Assembly: GCF_001968825.1 (NCBI RefSeq) | Contig: NZ_MIEU01000002.1 | Location: 310,001 to 374,000 of the forward strand | Origin: Tersicoccus sp. Bi-70 | Lineage (GTDB): Bacteria; Actinomycetota; Actinomycetes; Actinomycetales; Micrococcaceae | DNA: 64,000 bases | Reading direction: 5' to 3' | In this document: one piece after another, positions 56,664 through 64,000 of the stretch | Position numbering within the stretch: the first letter of the stretch is position 1 | Layout of the letters: each line of letters starts with the position of its first letter | The notes under the pieces: model-generated | The model's input: the letters and a program-made list of their open reading frames with translations, nothing else | Told to the model about the DNA's origin: nothing | Databases searched by the model: none | Position numbers and translations under genes: made by a program

Positions 56664-57623
56664 TCAGGCTCCTCGTTGGGTGACGGCCGGCGGTTCCGGA
56701 TACCGCAGTCCGCTGCACCAGCCGATCTCCCAGCCCTGCTCGTGGTCGAAGTAGTCGGCGTAGGACACCGGCAGGGCGTGCTCGCGCTCCGCCAGCCGCA
56801 TCAGGCCCTCGTACCACTGCGCGTAGCCGGGATCGTCGGCCGCGGGCTCGAGGCGGGGGAGCGCAGCGAGGATGAGGTCGGCTGCCTGCCGGGGTGACGT
56901 GGTCGCGTCGACCTGGCCACCCGCGAACTCGGTCATGCCGCCGGTCGAGTAGAAGATGACTTGGCTCGGGTCGCGGTACCCGTGGTCGCCGTCGTCGTTG
57001 TCCGTGGACGCGATGCTCACGCGCCAGTACATGCCGGACGCGCTCATGCCGGGCCTCGCCCGCAGTCGGTGGTACCCGCGCCGGTGCAGGAGCCGGACGG
57101 CCTGCAGGATGCGCAGCGGCGTCGCCTGGAACAGTGCCGACTCCGCCGCGCGGTGGGTGTCGTCCGTGGTCACCAGCAGCACCCGATCGACCGACAGATC
57201 GCTGGCGGCCACCGCGTCGAGCGCGGCAGCGAGGGAGTCCCGCACGTTCCATCCCAGCGATCCCGCACCCAGCAGCGGGATAGCGACGGTGTGGGCGCCC
57301 AGGTCGTCGGCGAGTTCGAGGGCGCTCCGGTAGCAGGCCTCGAGCAGGCGGCGGCCGCCGTGCGCCTCCTGCATGTGGGGCACGACGGTGTGCAGCACCC
57401 AGCGGGCCGGCAGGTCGCCGGCCGTGGTCCACCCGCTGTCGCCCGAGGCGAGACCGTCCGGATAACGCCCGACGGCGTCGAGCAGGACCGTCGGGCCGGC
57501 GGCGGCGTGGATGGCGTGGTCGACCCCGCCGTCACTGCCGCGCAGCGCGTGGTGAGCCGGGTTGACGACGGCGTCCGCCGCCACGGTGGTGATGTCGCCG
57601 CAGACGGCCTCGATCGTGGTCAC
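56664..57623 (-). CDS. Macro-domain protein with a C-terminal domain of unknown function
   Basis: A 319-aa protein. Residues 1-170 are a macro domain (ADP-ribose binding): EAVCGDITTVAADAVVNPAHHALRGSDGGVDHAIHAAAG, WVLHTVVPH and AIPLLGAGSLGWN. Residues about 180-319 (LLHRRGYHRLRARPGMSASGMYWR..., SQVIFYSTGGMTEF, YAQWYEGLM, DYFDHEQGWEIGW) form a second domain I cannot assign. The GTG at 57623 is the only reasonable start. It is divergent from a GIY-YIG nuclease gene and lies next to mazEF. It may remove ADP-ribose from targets or sense it; no ADP-ribosyltransferase is seen nearby. Confidence 0.8.
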   Translation of the reverse strand: MTTIEAVCGDITTVAADAVVNPAHHALRGSDGGVDHAIHAAAGPTVLLDAVGRYPDGLASGDSGWTTAGDLPARWVLHTVVPHMQEAHGGRRLLEACYRSALELADDLGAHTVAIPLLGAGSLGWNVRDSLAAALDAVAASDLSVDRVLLVTTDDTHRAAESALFQATPLRILQAVRLLHRRGYHRLRARPGMSASGMYWRVSIASTDNDDGDHGYRDPSQVIFYSTGGMTEFAGGQVDATTSPRQAADLILAALPRLEPAADDPGYAQWYEGLMRLAEREHALPVSYADYFDHEQGWEIGWCSGLRYPEPPAVTQRGA

Positions 57624-57716
57624 AGGATGAGAGTAGAGGGCACCGCCGACAGAACCGCAGGTCAACGAGGCGATGAGCGACGTGGACTGTCGGACCTCAC
57701 ACCTACGCTGGGGCAC

Positions 57717-58568
57717 ATGACGATCCCGCCGGTTCCCGCTGCCCGTCTTCAGCTCGGCCACATCCTGGCCGGCCTGGGCATCGACGACCTTGCCGACGTC
57801 CTGGTGATCCGCCATACCTATCATCGCGATGGCATCCCGTCACCGGCCGGCGCGACCCCGGAACGCGTCCTCGCCTACACGCGGGAGCAGGGCGTCGCTT
57901 CCACCAAGTTCATGAAGACGCCGCCGCGGCTGTGGCTGGTGTTCATGGCGGACGGCAAGCGTCGATCGCGCTTCGTCACCGCCTACGAGAACCACGGCGA
58001 GCTCGTCGACCAGCGAGACGCGGTGCATCGGTACTTCGACCTTCGGCCCTCATCGGTGCTGGACAGCATGAAGGACAAGCTCGTCATTACCTGGTCCGGC
58101 GACGCGGTGAACTGGGCCAAGCGCGGCGCGATCGCGGCGTCGTTCCCAGTCGAGGAGATCGCGCCGAGACGAACCCGCCCATTTCCCGGTTTCTCCGACC
58201 TGCTGGTCGATCACGCCGAGCTGCGACGCGTGATGGACGACCCCGACTACGAGCAATGGCGCGACGCGCTCGCGCTCGTCAAAGGCGTCTACCTCATCGC
58301 CGACCGGAAGGACGGCCGCCTCTACGTCGGCAAGGCCGACGGCGGCGAGCGGATCCTCGGAAGGTGGCGGGCCTACGCTCAGGACGGCCACGGTGGCAAC
58401 GTCGAGTTGAAGCGCGTGATCGGCGAGGACCCGCGGCACGCTCGGAACTTCCAGTACAGCGTGCTGCGGGTGTTCGATCCGCACGACCCGGACGACGAGG
58501 TCGACGCCGCGGAAGCGCACTACAAGCGGGCGCTGCTGTCTCGCGAGTTCGGGCACAACCGGAACTGA
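57717..58568 (+). CDS. GIY-YIG nuclease domain protein
   Basis: A 283-aa protein. Residues 188-283 are a GIY-YIG nuclease: GVYLI (Y192), LYVGKA (203-207), R216-W-R, H225, and E266 with Y269 in AEAHYKRALLSREFGHN. Residues 1-185 (LGHILAGLGIDDLADVLVIRHTYH, FVTAYENHGELV) form an N-terminal module found with such nucleases, probably for DNA or protein contact. There is no good ribosome site, but TACGCT ends 7 bp before the ATG, suggesting a leaderless message. It is divergent from the macro-domain gene across 93 bp. Confidence 0.82.
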   Translation: MTIPPVPAARLQLGHILAGLGIDDLADVLVIRHTYHRDGIPSPAGATPERVLAYTREQGVASTKFMKTPPRLWLVFMADGKRRSRFVTAYENHGELVDQRDAVHRYFDLRPSSVLDSMKDKLVITWSGDAVNWAKRGAIAASFPVEEIAPRRTRPFPGFSDLLVDHAELRRVMDDPDYEQWRDALALVKGVYLIADRKDGRLYVGKADGGERILGRWRAYAQDGHGGNVELKRVIGEDPRHARNFQYSVLRVFDPHDPDDEVDAAEAHYKRALLSREFGHNRN

Positions 58569-58571
58569 CCT

Positions 58572-59267
58572 TCAGCCCCGCCGCTCACCCGGTCGCCGCC
58601 ACGGCTCGTGCGCGTGCGACAACCAGACCAGCTCCGGATCGAGCGCGCGGATCAGCCGCTGTCCCTCCGTCTCCGGCTCGTCGAGCTCGGCGTGGAACAC
58701 GACGGTGTCCCCGGCGATCACCGCCGGCCGCCCACCCGTCTCCACCACGACCACCTGCGAGCCCGGCGTGTGGCCCGGCGTCGGGACGAGCCGTATGCCA
58801 GGCAGCAGCTCTACCTCGCCGTCGTCGGCCACATACTCGACGCCGGGTGCGTCGACCCACTCGCGGATCGTGTAGTCGTTCTGGCCCCGTGCGTCGTCGA
58901 GCTCCCGACGCTGGACGTGGATCGGCGTGCCCGCGAAGAGGCGGTTGCCGCCGCAGTGGTCGAAGTGCAGGTGGGTGTTGACGACCAAGTCGATGCCGGC
59001 CATGTCGAACCCCTCCTGCGTGTCCAGAGGAACCAGGCGGGGATCCATGTCGGCGACGGCCGGATGCAGCTCCGTCAGGCCGGTGTCGACGAGCACGCGC
59101 CCGTCGGGGTGGTCGATCACGTGTACGTAGATCGGCATCCGCTCGTCCTCTCCGACTAACAGGTCGCCCACGAGGATGGGCGTGATGGTCGGCGTCGCGG
59201 TCTGCCGCCCGGATTCCTCGCCGTTCCCGGAGGGTGATGCGGACGGGGACTGCTCATCGTGTTCCAT
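58572..59267 (-). CDS. MBL-fold metallo-hydrolase (N-acyl-homoserine-lactonase-like)
   Basis: A 231-aa metallo-beta-lactamase-fold hydrolase. The metal motif is H99-L-H101-F-D103-H104, with further ligands in PTPGHTPGSQ, AGDTV and WLSHAHEP. Spacing and the VLVDTGL start resemble AiiA-type lactonases, which open the lactone ring of quorum signals, but other small-molecule esters or lactones are equally possible. The first 25 residues are Ser/Glu-rich. It ends 3 bp from the convergent GIY-YIG gene. Confidence 0.82.
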   Translation of the reverse strand: MEHDEQSPSASPSGNGEESGRQTATPTITPILVGDLLVGEDERMPIYVHVIDHPDGRVLVDTGLTELHPAVADMDPRLVPLDTQEGFDMAGIDLVVNTHLHFDHCGGNRLFAGTPIHVQRRELDDARGQNDYTIREWVDAPGVEYVADDGEVELLPGIRLVPTPGHTPGSQVVVVETGGRPAVIAGDTVVFHAELDEPETEGQRLIRALDPELVWLSHAHEPWRRPGERRG

Positions 59268-59460
59268 GCGTGCTTTTCTACTCCGGACACCGGTCGGCCG
59301 GAACCGGGGCCGCCGCGAGCCGACCCATCACGCGGTCAGTCGTCGTCCGCAGCGTGACCCGGGGTGTCGCCCGTCCACCCCGACGCCTAGAGTCCGTCCC
59401 AGAGCCGGACCCCAGCGAACCGCGCCGTGCCGGCCGCCGATCGACCGACAGGAGTCATCG

Positions 59461-60561
59461 ATGGACATCACCGCTGCGATCACCCGGGGCAAGGGCCAGC
59501 CCTTCGAGGTCACCACCCTGCAGCTGGACGACCTCCGCCCCACCGAGGTGCGCGTCAAGATCGTCGCCACCGGCGTCTGCCACACCGACGCGATCATCCG
59601 CGACCAGGTGTACCCGACGCCGCTGCCGGCCGTGCTCGGCCACGAGGGTGCCGGCGTCGTCGAGGAGATCGGCTCCGCGGTCAGGTCGGTGAAGCCCGGC
59701 GACAAGGTGGTGCTCGGCTACAACTCGTGCGGCGCCTGCCGGCAGTGCCTGACCGGCCGCTCGTGCTACTGCGTCGAGATGTACGAGCGGAACTTCGGCG
59801 GCACCCGGCCGGACGGCTCCACGGCGCTGCGCGACGGCGACACGTCCGTGTCCTCGCACTTCTTCGGGCAGTCGTCGTTCGCCACGCACGTCAACGCCGC
59901 CGAGCGCTCCGTCGTCAAGGTCGACGACGACGCCCCGCTGGAGCTGCTCGGGCCGCTCGGCTGCGGGCTGATGACCGGTGCCGGCGCGATCATGAACTCG
60001 ATGGCGGTCCGCCCGGGGGAGTCGGTGGCGATCTTCGGCACCGGTGCCGTCGGGTCCGCGGCGACGATGGCCGCGGCCGCCATCGGGGCGACGACGATCG
60101 TCGCCATCGACCTCGTCGACTCGCGGCTGAAAGCGGCGAAGGGGTACGGCGCCACCCACACGATCAACTCCGGCTCCGAGGACCTCGCGGCGCGCGTGCA
60201 GGAGATCACCGGGGGAGAGGGCTTCCGGGTCGCCCTGGACACCACGGGCATCACTGCCGTCACCCGTCAGGCCGCCGACTCGGTCGGCATCAACGGGCGC
60301 GTGGGTCTGGTCGGGGCGCCGGCGCCGGGCGACGAGGTGACGTTCGAGGTCGGCACGTCTCTGATGAAGGGCTGGTCCTTCCGCACCATCATCGAGGGCG
60401 ATGCCGTCCCGCAGCAGTTCATACCGACGCTGGTGCACCTGTGGCGGCAGGGGAGGTTCCCGATCGAGAAGCTCACGCAGACGTACCCGCTGGATCAGAT
60501 CAACCAGGCATTCGCGGACTCGAAGAGCGGGAAGACGATCAAGCCGATCATCACGTTCTGA
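59461..60561 (+). CDS. Zinc-dependent alcohol dehydrogenase (aryl-alcohol/AdhB-like)
   Basis: A 366-aa medium-chain dehydrogenase with catalytic zinc ligands C40 and H61/E62, structural zinc cysteines C90, C93, C96 and C104, and NAD loop IFGTGAVGSAATMAA. The sequence pattern (TAAITRGKGQPFEVTTLQLDDLRPTEVRVKIVATGVCHTD) resembles aryl-alcohol and broad-range alcohol dehydrogenases. AGGAG lies 6 bp before the ATG. It is divergent from the lactonase-like gene across 193 bp in which I see no other feature. Confidence 0.9.
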   Translation: MDITAAITRGKGQPFEVTTLQLDDLRPTEVRVKIVATGVCHTDAIIRDQVYPTPLPAVLGHEGAGVVEEIGSAVRSVKPGDKVVLGYNSCGACRQCLTGRSCYCVEMYERNFGGTRPDGSTALRDGDTSVSSHFFGQSSFATHVNAAERSVVKVDDDAPLELLGPLGCGLMTGAGAIMNSMAVRPGESVAIFGTGAVGSAATMAAAAIGATTIVAIDLVDSRLKAAKGYGATHTINSGSEDLAARVQEITGGEGFRVALDTTGITAVTRQAADSVGINGRVGLVGAPAPGDEVTFEVGTSLMKGWSFRTIIEGDAVPQQFIPTLVHLWRQGRFPIEKLTQTYPLDQINQAFADSKSGKTIKPIITF

Positions 60562-60631
60562 CGGCGCTTGCCGCGCTCCGACGGCGCCCGTCACGGCCAG
60601 TACGCGCGGAGAAGGCCGGCAACACCCGGAC

Positions 60632-60668
60632 AGTGTCTACTGATGCCGCCAACGTCAGACACTAGCCT
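60632..60668 (+). promoter_or_regulatory. Candidate operator/promoter of the MntA-HepT pair
   Basis: Inverted repeat AGTGTCT (60632-60638) / AGACACT (60657-60663) with 18-nt spacing, followed by TAGCCT (60663-60668) ending 6 bp before the mntA ATG. The layout fits an autoregulated, leaderless toxin-antitoxin operon. Confidence 0.5.
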
Positions 60669-60674
60669 TGGGTC

Positions 60675-60995
60675 ATGAGTGTGCCGACCCCGAGTGCGCT
60701 TCGACTACGAGCCGCCCTTCGCGAGAACCGGACGGGACTGGCCGCGTTCTTGACCCGGTATGGCGCAACGAATCCCCGCCTCTTCGGGTCCGTTGCCCGT
60801 GGTGAGGCCGGCGACGACAGCGACATCGATGTTCTCGTCGATCTCGCACCGGGCGCCGGCAACGAGCTGCTCCGCGTGGCCGGCTTGTCAGAAGAACTGT
60901 CGCTTCTCATCGGTGCGAGGGTCGACGTCGTGGCCGAATCGCTGCTGCGCGAGCGGGTATCGGCAACAGCACTGGCCGATGCGGTGGCGGTGTGA
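60675..60995 (+). CDS. MntA-type nucleotidyltransferase antitoxin
   Basis: A 106-aa minimal nucleotidyltransferase. The signature GSVARGEAGDDSDIDVLVD (residues 38-56) has the GSxARG motif and the metal-binding D50 and D52. In the MNT-HEPN system this antitoxin AMPylates and silences the HEPN toxin. Its stop overlaps the downstream toxin gene as GTGA, the standard order of the pair. Confidence 0.9.
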   Translation: MSVPTPSALRLRAALRENRTGLAAFLTRYGATNPRLFGSVARGEAGDDSDIDVLVDLAPGAGNELLRVAGLSEELSLLIGARVDVVAESLLRERVSATALADAVAV

Positions 60996-61510
60996 GCAGG
61001 TCGACCATTGATCGGTTCGAGGACATCACGGCAGCCATCAATCGATGCCTCGTCTATCGCGAAAGTCTGGACTCGCCTGACCTTGCCGCTATGGCCTACG
61101 ACGCCATTCTGAGGAATCACGCGGTGATCGGTGAAGCAGTGAAAGCTCTGCCGGATGCTGTCAGACAAAGTCGACCCGGTACTCCGTGGGCGTCGATGGC
61201 GGGCCTCCGCAACGTCGTCGTGCACGAATACTTCCGGGTGAATGTCGAACTCGTGCGGGACATCGTCGACAACGATCTGCCCGCACTCCTGGACGCGATC
61301 TCGACGAACGACAGCGAGCCCCGACACCGGTGGTGTCAGGGCTCGCCTCTCGTATTAGCCGACGTCAGGAAGCCGTCGGCTCCCACGCCCCCGGTAGCTC
61401 CTCCGCGTACACCCGGAACTCGTCGTGGTGCGTGTGCAGGTGCCAGAGCTTCTCGGCGACGTCGGAGGGGCTCTTGCCCGAGCCCTCGTCGCCCATCGCG
61501 CCCGGGATGA
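60992..61510 (+). CDS. HepT-like HEPN RNase toxin with read-through C-terminus
   Basis: A 172-aa frame whose first ~105 residues are a HepT/DUF86 HEPN domain: the RNase motif R73-NVVV-H78-E-Y80 (Rx4HxY) is intact. The normal family end is near LLDAI (residue 103), but the frame has no stop there and continues 67 residues (Pro/Arg-rich, non-coding in style) through the hairpin at 61314-61346 and 146 bp into the convergent SDR gene. The original stop may have been lost. Whether the toxin tolerates this tail is unknown. Confidence 0.85.
   Translation: MSRSTIDRFEDITAAINRCLVYRESLDSPDLAAMAYDAILRNHAVIGEAVKALPDAVRQSRPGTPWASMAGLRNVVVHEYFRVNVELVRDIVDNDLPALLDAISTNDSEPRHRWCQGSPLVLADVRKPSAPTPPVAPPRTPGTRRGACAGARASRRRRRGSCPSPRRPSRPG
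61314..61346. terminator. Bidirectional terminator between hepT and the SDR gene
   Basis: 15-bp arms (61314-61328 / 61332-61346) with one mismatch and a 3-nt loop. It lies inside the apparent HepT reading frame and 18 bp from the end of the convergent SDR gene, so it most likely once followed a normal hepT stop. Confidence 0.75.
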
Positions 61511-62051
61511 TGATCTGCCCGACGCCGATGTTCTCGTCCTTCAGCGTCTCGTGCAGCATGGCGGCGAACGCCGTCTCAGCGGCGAAGGCGATTGATGTGC
61601 CCGCGACCCCGGAGCTCGGCTTGGCGCCGGACCCGCCGTTGACGAACAGGATCGAGCCCGTCCCCAGCGTGCGCATGCCCTGCAGCACCTGGTGCGCGGC
61701 GGCGACCGGGCCGTAGATCGAGAACTCGACGGCGCCCTTGAGGTCCGCGACGGTGGTCTCCAGGACCGGGCGCAGGAACTCCTTCTGCGGCAGCGGGCTG
61801 TACTGCAGCACCTCGATCAGGCCCAGCTCCTGCGTCGCCTGATCCAGCGCGGCGATCAGCGACTGCGGGTCCCGCACGTTCGCGGTGTACCCGCGGGCGA
61901 TGATGCCCTCACCCTGCAGCTCCGCGGCCAGCGCGTCGACCCGCTCCTGATTGCGCGCGATCAGCGCGACATCGAACCCCTCGGATCCGAACCTGCGGGC
62001 GACGGCGGCGCCGAGTCCCTTGCCTGCTCCGACGATGGCGATGGTGCTCAT
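61365..62051 (-). CDS. SDR family oxidoreductase-like protein (atypical active site)
   Basis: A 228-aa Rossmann protein: IAIVGAGKGLGAAVARRFGSEGF is the TGxxxGxG-type dinucleotide loop, followed by ALIARNQERVDALAAELQ. The usual YxxxK catalytic pair is absent; the equivalent region reads SGVAGTSIAFAAETAFAAML. It may bind NAD(P) without classic SDR catalysis. The ATG at 62051 has AGGAG upstream and overlaps the CaiB-like gene stop as ATGA; it is the last gene of a three-gene operon. Confidence 0.82.
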   Translation of the reverse strand: MSTIAIVGAGKGLGAAVARRFGSEGFDVALIARNQERVDALAAELQGEGIIARGYTANVRDPQSLIAALDQATQELGLIEVLQYSPLPQKEFLRPVLETTVADLKGAVEFSIYGPVAAAHQVLQGMRTLGTGSILFVNGGSGAKPSSGVAGTSIAFAAETAFAAMLHETLKDENIGVGQIIIPGAMGDEGSGKSPSDVAEKLWHLHTHHDEFRVYAEELPGAWEPTAS

Positions 62052-62911
62052 GTGTCTCCTTCGGTTGGTTGGTCGTGCTGGGAAATCTGGTGGACGGTGA
62101 CGATGGGCAGGTCCTGCTCGCGGCCGAACCGCTCCCACGCCGCCGACGTCTGCTCCGCGAATCGCGCGGTCAGTTGCTCACGGGTGGCTCCGACCAGCTG
62201 CGTCAGCCGCGCCATGAAGTGCGGTTCGATGGCCGCGACGGCGACGTGTCCATCGGCCGTCGCGTACAGACCGTACTGATCCAGGCCGCCGCCGAGCGGC
62301 GTACCGGGACCGGTGAGCCCGTGACGGAGGGCGGCCGCCGCGTCGTGCGCCGCCTCGGCGAGGACGACGCGCTGGTGCGCCGGGGCACCCGCTTCCCGCA
62401 GCCGCAGGGCGACGAGCGTCGCGGACACCGCCCGTTCGGCACCGAGCAGGTCGGCGACGGGAGCCACCGGCATCGACGACTCCGCGTCGGTCGAGGACAG
62501 TAGCCCGGCCTCCGCCTGAAACGTCAGGTCGTGCCCGGGCCGGCCGTCGTCGTGTCCGACGATCTCGACGTGGGCCAGGCCGAGCCGCGCGACCAGCTCG
62601 GGCAACCCGAGCCGTGCGGCTGCGTCAGGCCGCATCGCCGTCACGAGCACGTCCGCGCCGGAGAGCAGTTCCTCGAGGCGAGCGAACTCCTGCTTCAGGC
62701 CGAGCGTCTCCACGGTCACATTGCGGTGCAGCTCGGCGTACCAGTCCGGTGCGGCGGCCCGCAGGGGGTCACCGGACGGCGGCTCGACCGTCGTCACCGC
62801 TGCCCCGAGCGCTGCCAGCCGCGCGACGGCCAGCGGGCCCGGCAGATTGATCGCGAGCGAGACGACGGTGACGCCGGCCAGGGGGAGCGGCTGCTGGGTC
62901 AAGGACGTCAC
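62048..62911 (-). CDS. Short CaiB/BaiF-like CoA-transferase family protein
   Basis: A 287-aa protein with the family III CoA-transferase N-terminus (LAGVTVVSLAINLPGPLAVARLAALGAAVTTVEPPSGDPLR) and later SGADVLVTAMRPDAAARLGL. Typical members have about 380-420 residues; this one is markedly shorter, resembling the compact alpha-methylacyl-CoA racemase-like variants, so activity is uncertain. The GTG at 62911 overlaps the upstream reductase stop (GTGA), and the stop overlaps the SDR gene, so the three are translated as a coupled set. Confidence 0.78.
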   Translation of the reverse strand: MTSLTQQPLPLAGVTVVSLAINLPGPLAVARLAALGAAVTTVEPPSGDPLRAAAPDWYAELHRNVTVETLGLKQEFARLEELLSGADVLVTAMRPDAAARLGLPELVARLGLAHVEIVGHDDGRPGHDLTFQAEAGLLSSTDAESSMPVAPVADLLGAERAVSATLVALRLREAGAPAHQRVVLAEAAHDAAAALRHGLTGPGTPLGGGLDQYGLYATADGHVAVAAIEPHFMARLTQLVGATREQLTARFAEQTSAAWERFGREQDLPIVTVHQISQHDQPTEGDT

Positions 62912-63924
62912 CGGCGGCGCGACGCCGGCTGCAGCTCCCGGTCGCCGTAGCTGTTGTCGTCGGGGTTGAGTGTGACGCCCGGGGCGACGATCTCGTCGAT
63001 CCGGTCCAGCACGTCGTCCGTCAGCGTGATGTCCGCGGCCGGCAGGTAGGACTCCAGCTGTTCCATCGTGCGCGGCCCGACGATCGCCGAGGTGACGCCA
63101 GGGTGGTTGATGACGAACGCGATGGACAGCTCGATCAGGCTCATGCCCGCGCTCTCGGCCAGCTGCGCCAGGTCCTCGACGACGTCGAGCTTGCGCTGGT
63201 TGGCGGGAGCGTCCATGTCGAACCGGGCGCTCGGCCGACGGCTCGAAGCCGGGGCACTCGGCGCGTCCTTCCGGTACCGGCCCGAGAGCCAGCCGCCGGA
63301 GAGCGGGCTGTACGTCAGGGTGCCCATGCCGTACCGCTGCGTCGTGGCCAGCACGTCCTCCTCGATGCCCCGGACGAGGATCGAGTACGGCGGCTGCTCG
63401 GTGACGAACCGTTCGAGGTGGCGCTCCCGCGCCGCCCACTGCGCCTCGACGATCTGCGACCCCGAGTAGGACGAGGAGCCGAGGTAGCGGACCTTGCCCT
63501 GCCGCACGAGGTCGGTGAGCGCACCGAGGGTCTCCTCGACGTCGATGTCCGCGCTCGGCCGGTGCACCTGGTAGAGGTCGAGGTGGTCGGTCTGCAGTCG
63601 ACGCAGCGAGTTCTCCACCTCGCGCATGATCCAGCGGCGCGACCCACCCCGGTGGTTGACGTCGTCGTCCATCGGCAGCGCGAACTTGGTGGCGAGCACG
63701 ACGTCGTCGCGTCGGTCCTTCAGCGCCTCGCCGACGATCTCCTCCGAGACCCCGGCCGAGTACACGTCGGCGGTGTCGACGACGTTGATCCCGGCGTCGA
63801 GCGCACGGTGGATGATGCGGATGGCGTCGGCGCGGTCGTCGTTGCCCCAGGGGCCGAACATCATGGCGCCGAGGCAGAGCGGGCTGACCTGGACGCCGGT
63901 GCGTCCGAGGGAGCGGTAGTCCAT
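62908..63924 (-). CDS. Aldo/keto reductase
   Basis: A 338-aa TIM-barrel NADPH reductase. The catalytic set is visible: Asp and Tyr in VVDTADVYSAG, Lys in LATKFALP and His in LYQVHRPS; the cofactor region is SAIVGPRTMEQLE. The ATG at 63924 is chosen because AAGGAG lies 6 bp upstream; the frame extends 14 codons to 63966 without a ribosome site. It heads the reductase-CaiB-SDR operon. Family relatives are general carbonyl reductases; substrate unknown. Confidence 0.9.
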   Translation of the reverse strand: MDYRSLGRTGVQVSPLCLGAMMFGPWGNDDRADAIRIIHRALDAGINVVDTADVYSAGVSEEIVGEALKDRRDDVVLATKFALPMDDDVNHRGGSRRWIMREVENSLRRLQTDHLDLYQVHRPSADIDVEETLGALTDLVRQGKVRYLGSSSYSGSQIVEAQWAARERHLERFVTEQPPYSILVRGIEEDVLATTQRYGMGTLTYSPLSGGWLSGRYRKDAPSAPASSRRPSARFDMDAPANQRKLDVVEDLAQLAESAGMSLIELSIAFVINHPGVTSAIVGPRTMEQLESYLPAADITLTDDVLDRIDEIVAPGVTLNPDDNSYGDRELQPASRRR

Positions 63925-64000
63925 GGGATCTCCTTGCGTGGATGCGTAGGTGGTGTCGTCGGTCATGCGTGCGGGATCGGGCGACCGCTTCCTAGAATGT

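Noticed and set aside
56664-57623. Macro-domain gene as a DarG antitoxin
   Set aside because: No DarT-like ADP-ribosyltransferase gene is adjacent and the C-terminal domain does not look like that of DarG.

Overview
The window is chromosomal DNA from a high-GC actinobacterium, most likely of the order Micrococcales and probably Micrococcaceae-like. Reasons: very GC-rich codon use, many GTG starts, ATGA/GTGA overlaps, TAnnnT -10 boxes, homologues of the mycobacterial mycothiol-linked protein Rv2466c, and the actinobacterial order valS - ileS-folC-DUF4233-ndk - VKOR - rne - rplU-rpmA-obgE-proB - proA - nadD - rsfS - histidine phosphatase - tRNA-Ala. I cannot name the species.

Region 1 (1-8.3 kb): an RDD membrane protein; a CitA/CitB-type two-component pair divergent from a tripartite tricarboxylate transporter (tctC-tctB-tctA), with a candidate operator between them; and a tandem pair of Rv2466c-like DsbA-fold proteins. 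Region 2 (8.3-20.3 kb): valS, a pair of structured repeats, a DUF559/AbiEi-like gene, a GNAT acetyltransferase, DUF6314, and an ileS-folC-DUF4233 operon behind a T-box leader, then ndk and VKOR. Region 3 (20.8-29.7 kb): RNase E/G, a TPP-riboswitch-led thiM-thiE-thiD/tenA operon and two membrane/DUF genes. Region 4 (29.8-44.3 kb): rplU-rpmA, obgE-proB, a small catabolic/transport group (SMP-30, NCS1 permease, Zn-ADH), proA, a CynX-like MFS protein, nadD-rsfS-phosphatase and tRNA-Ala(GGC).

Region 5 (44.3-51.0 kb) is visibly less GC-rich and looks like an acquired defence island next to tRNA-Ala: a three-gene restriction-modification-like operon (lone N6-methylase N-half, GIY-YIG-like/SF2 helicase fusion of 1103 aa, Eco57I-type methylase C-half beginning at NPPY), opposed by a CHAT (caspase-like) protease gene. 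Region 6 (51.1-56.1 kb) holds the most unusual protein: a 1144-aa fusion of cytochrome P450, adrenodoxin-reductase-like flavoprotein and flavodoxin, translationally coupled to a small HtaA-like (haem-binding family) protein and divergent from a LysR regulator. Region 7 (56.1-64 kb) is accessory: MazEF, a macro-domain protein divergent from a GIY-YIG nuclease, a lactonase-like metallo-hydrolase, a Zn-ADH, an MntA/HepT toxin-antitoxin pair whose HepT frame runs through a terminator, and an AKR-CaiB-SDR operon.

The best candidates for something undescribed are the self-contained P450-reductase-flavodoxin with its HtaA-like partner, and the split methylase/GIY-YIG-helicase system with its adjacent CHAT protease. 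All functions are inferred from sequence read by eye; no database search was run.
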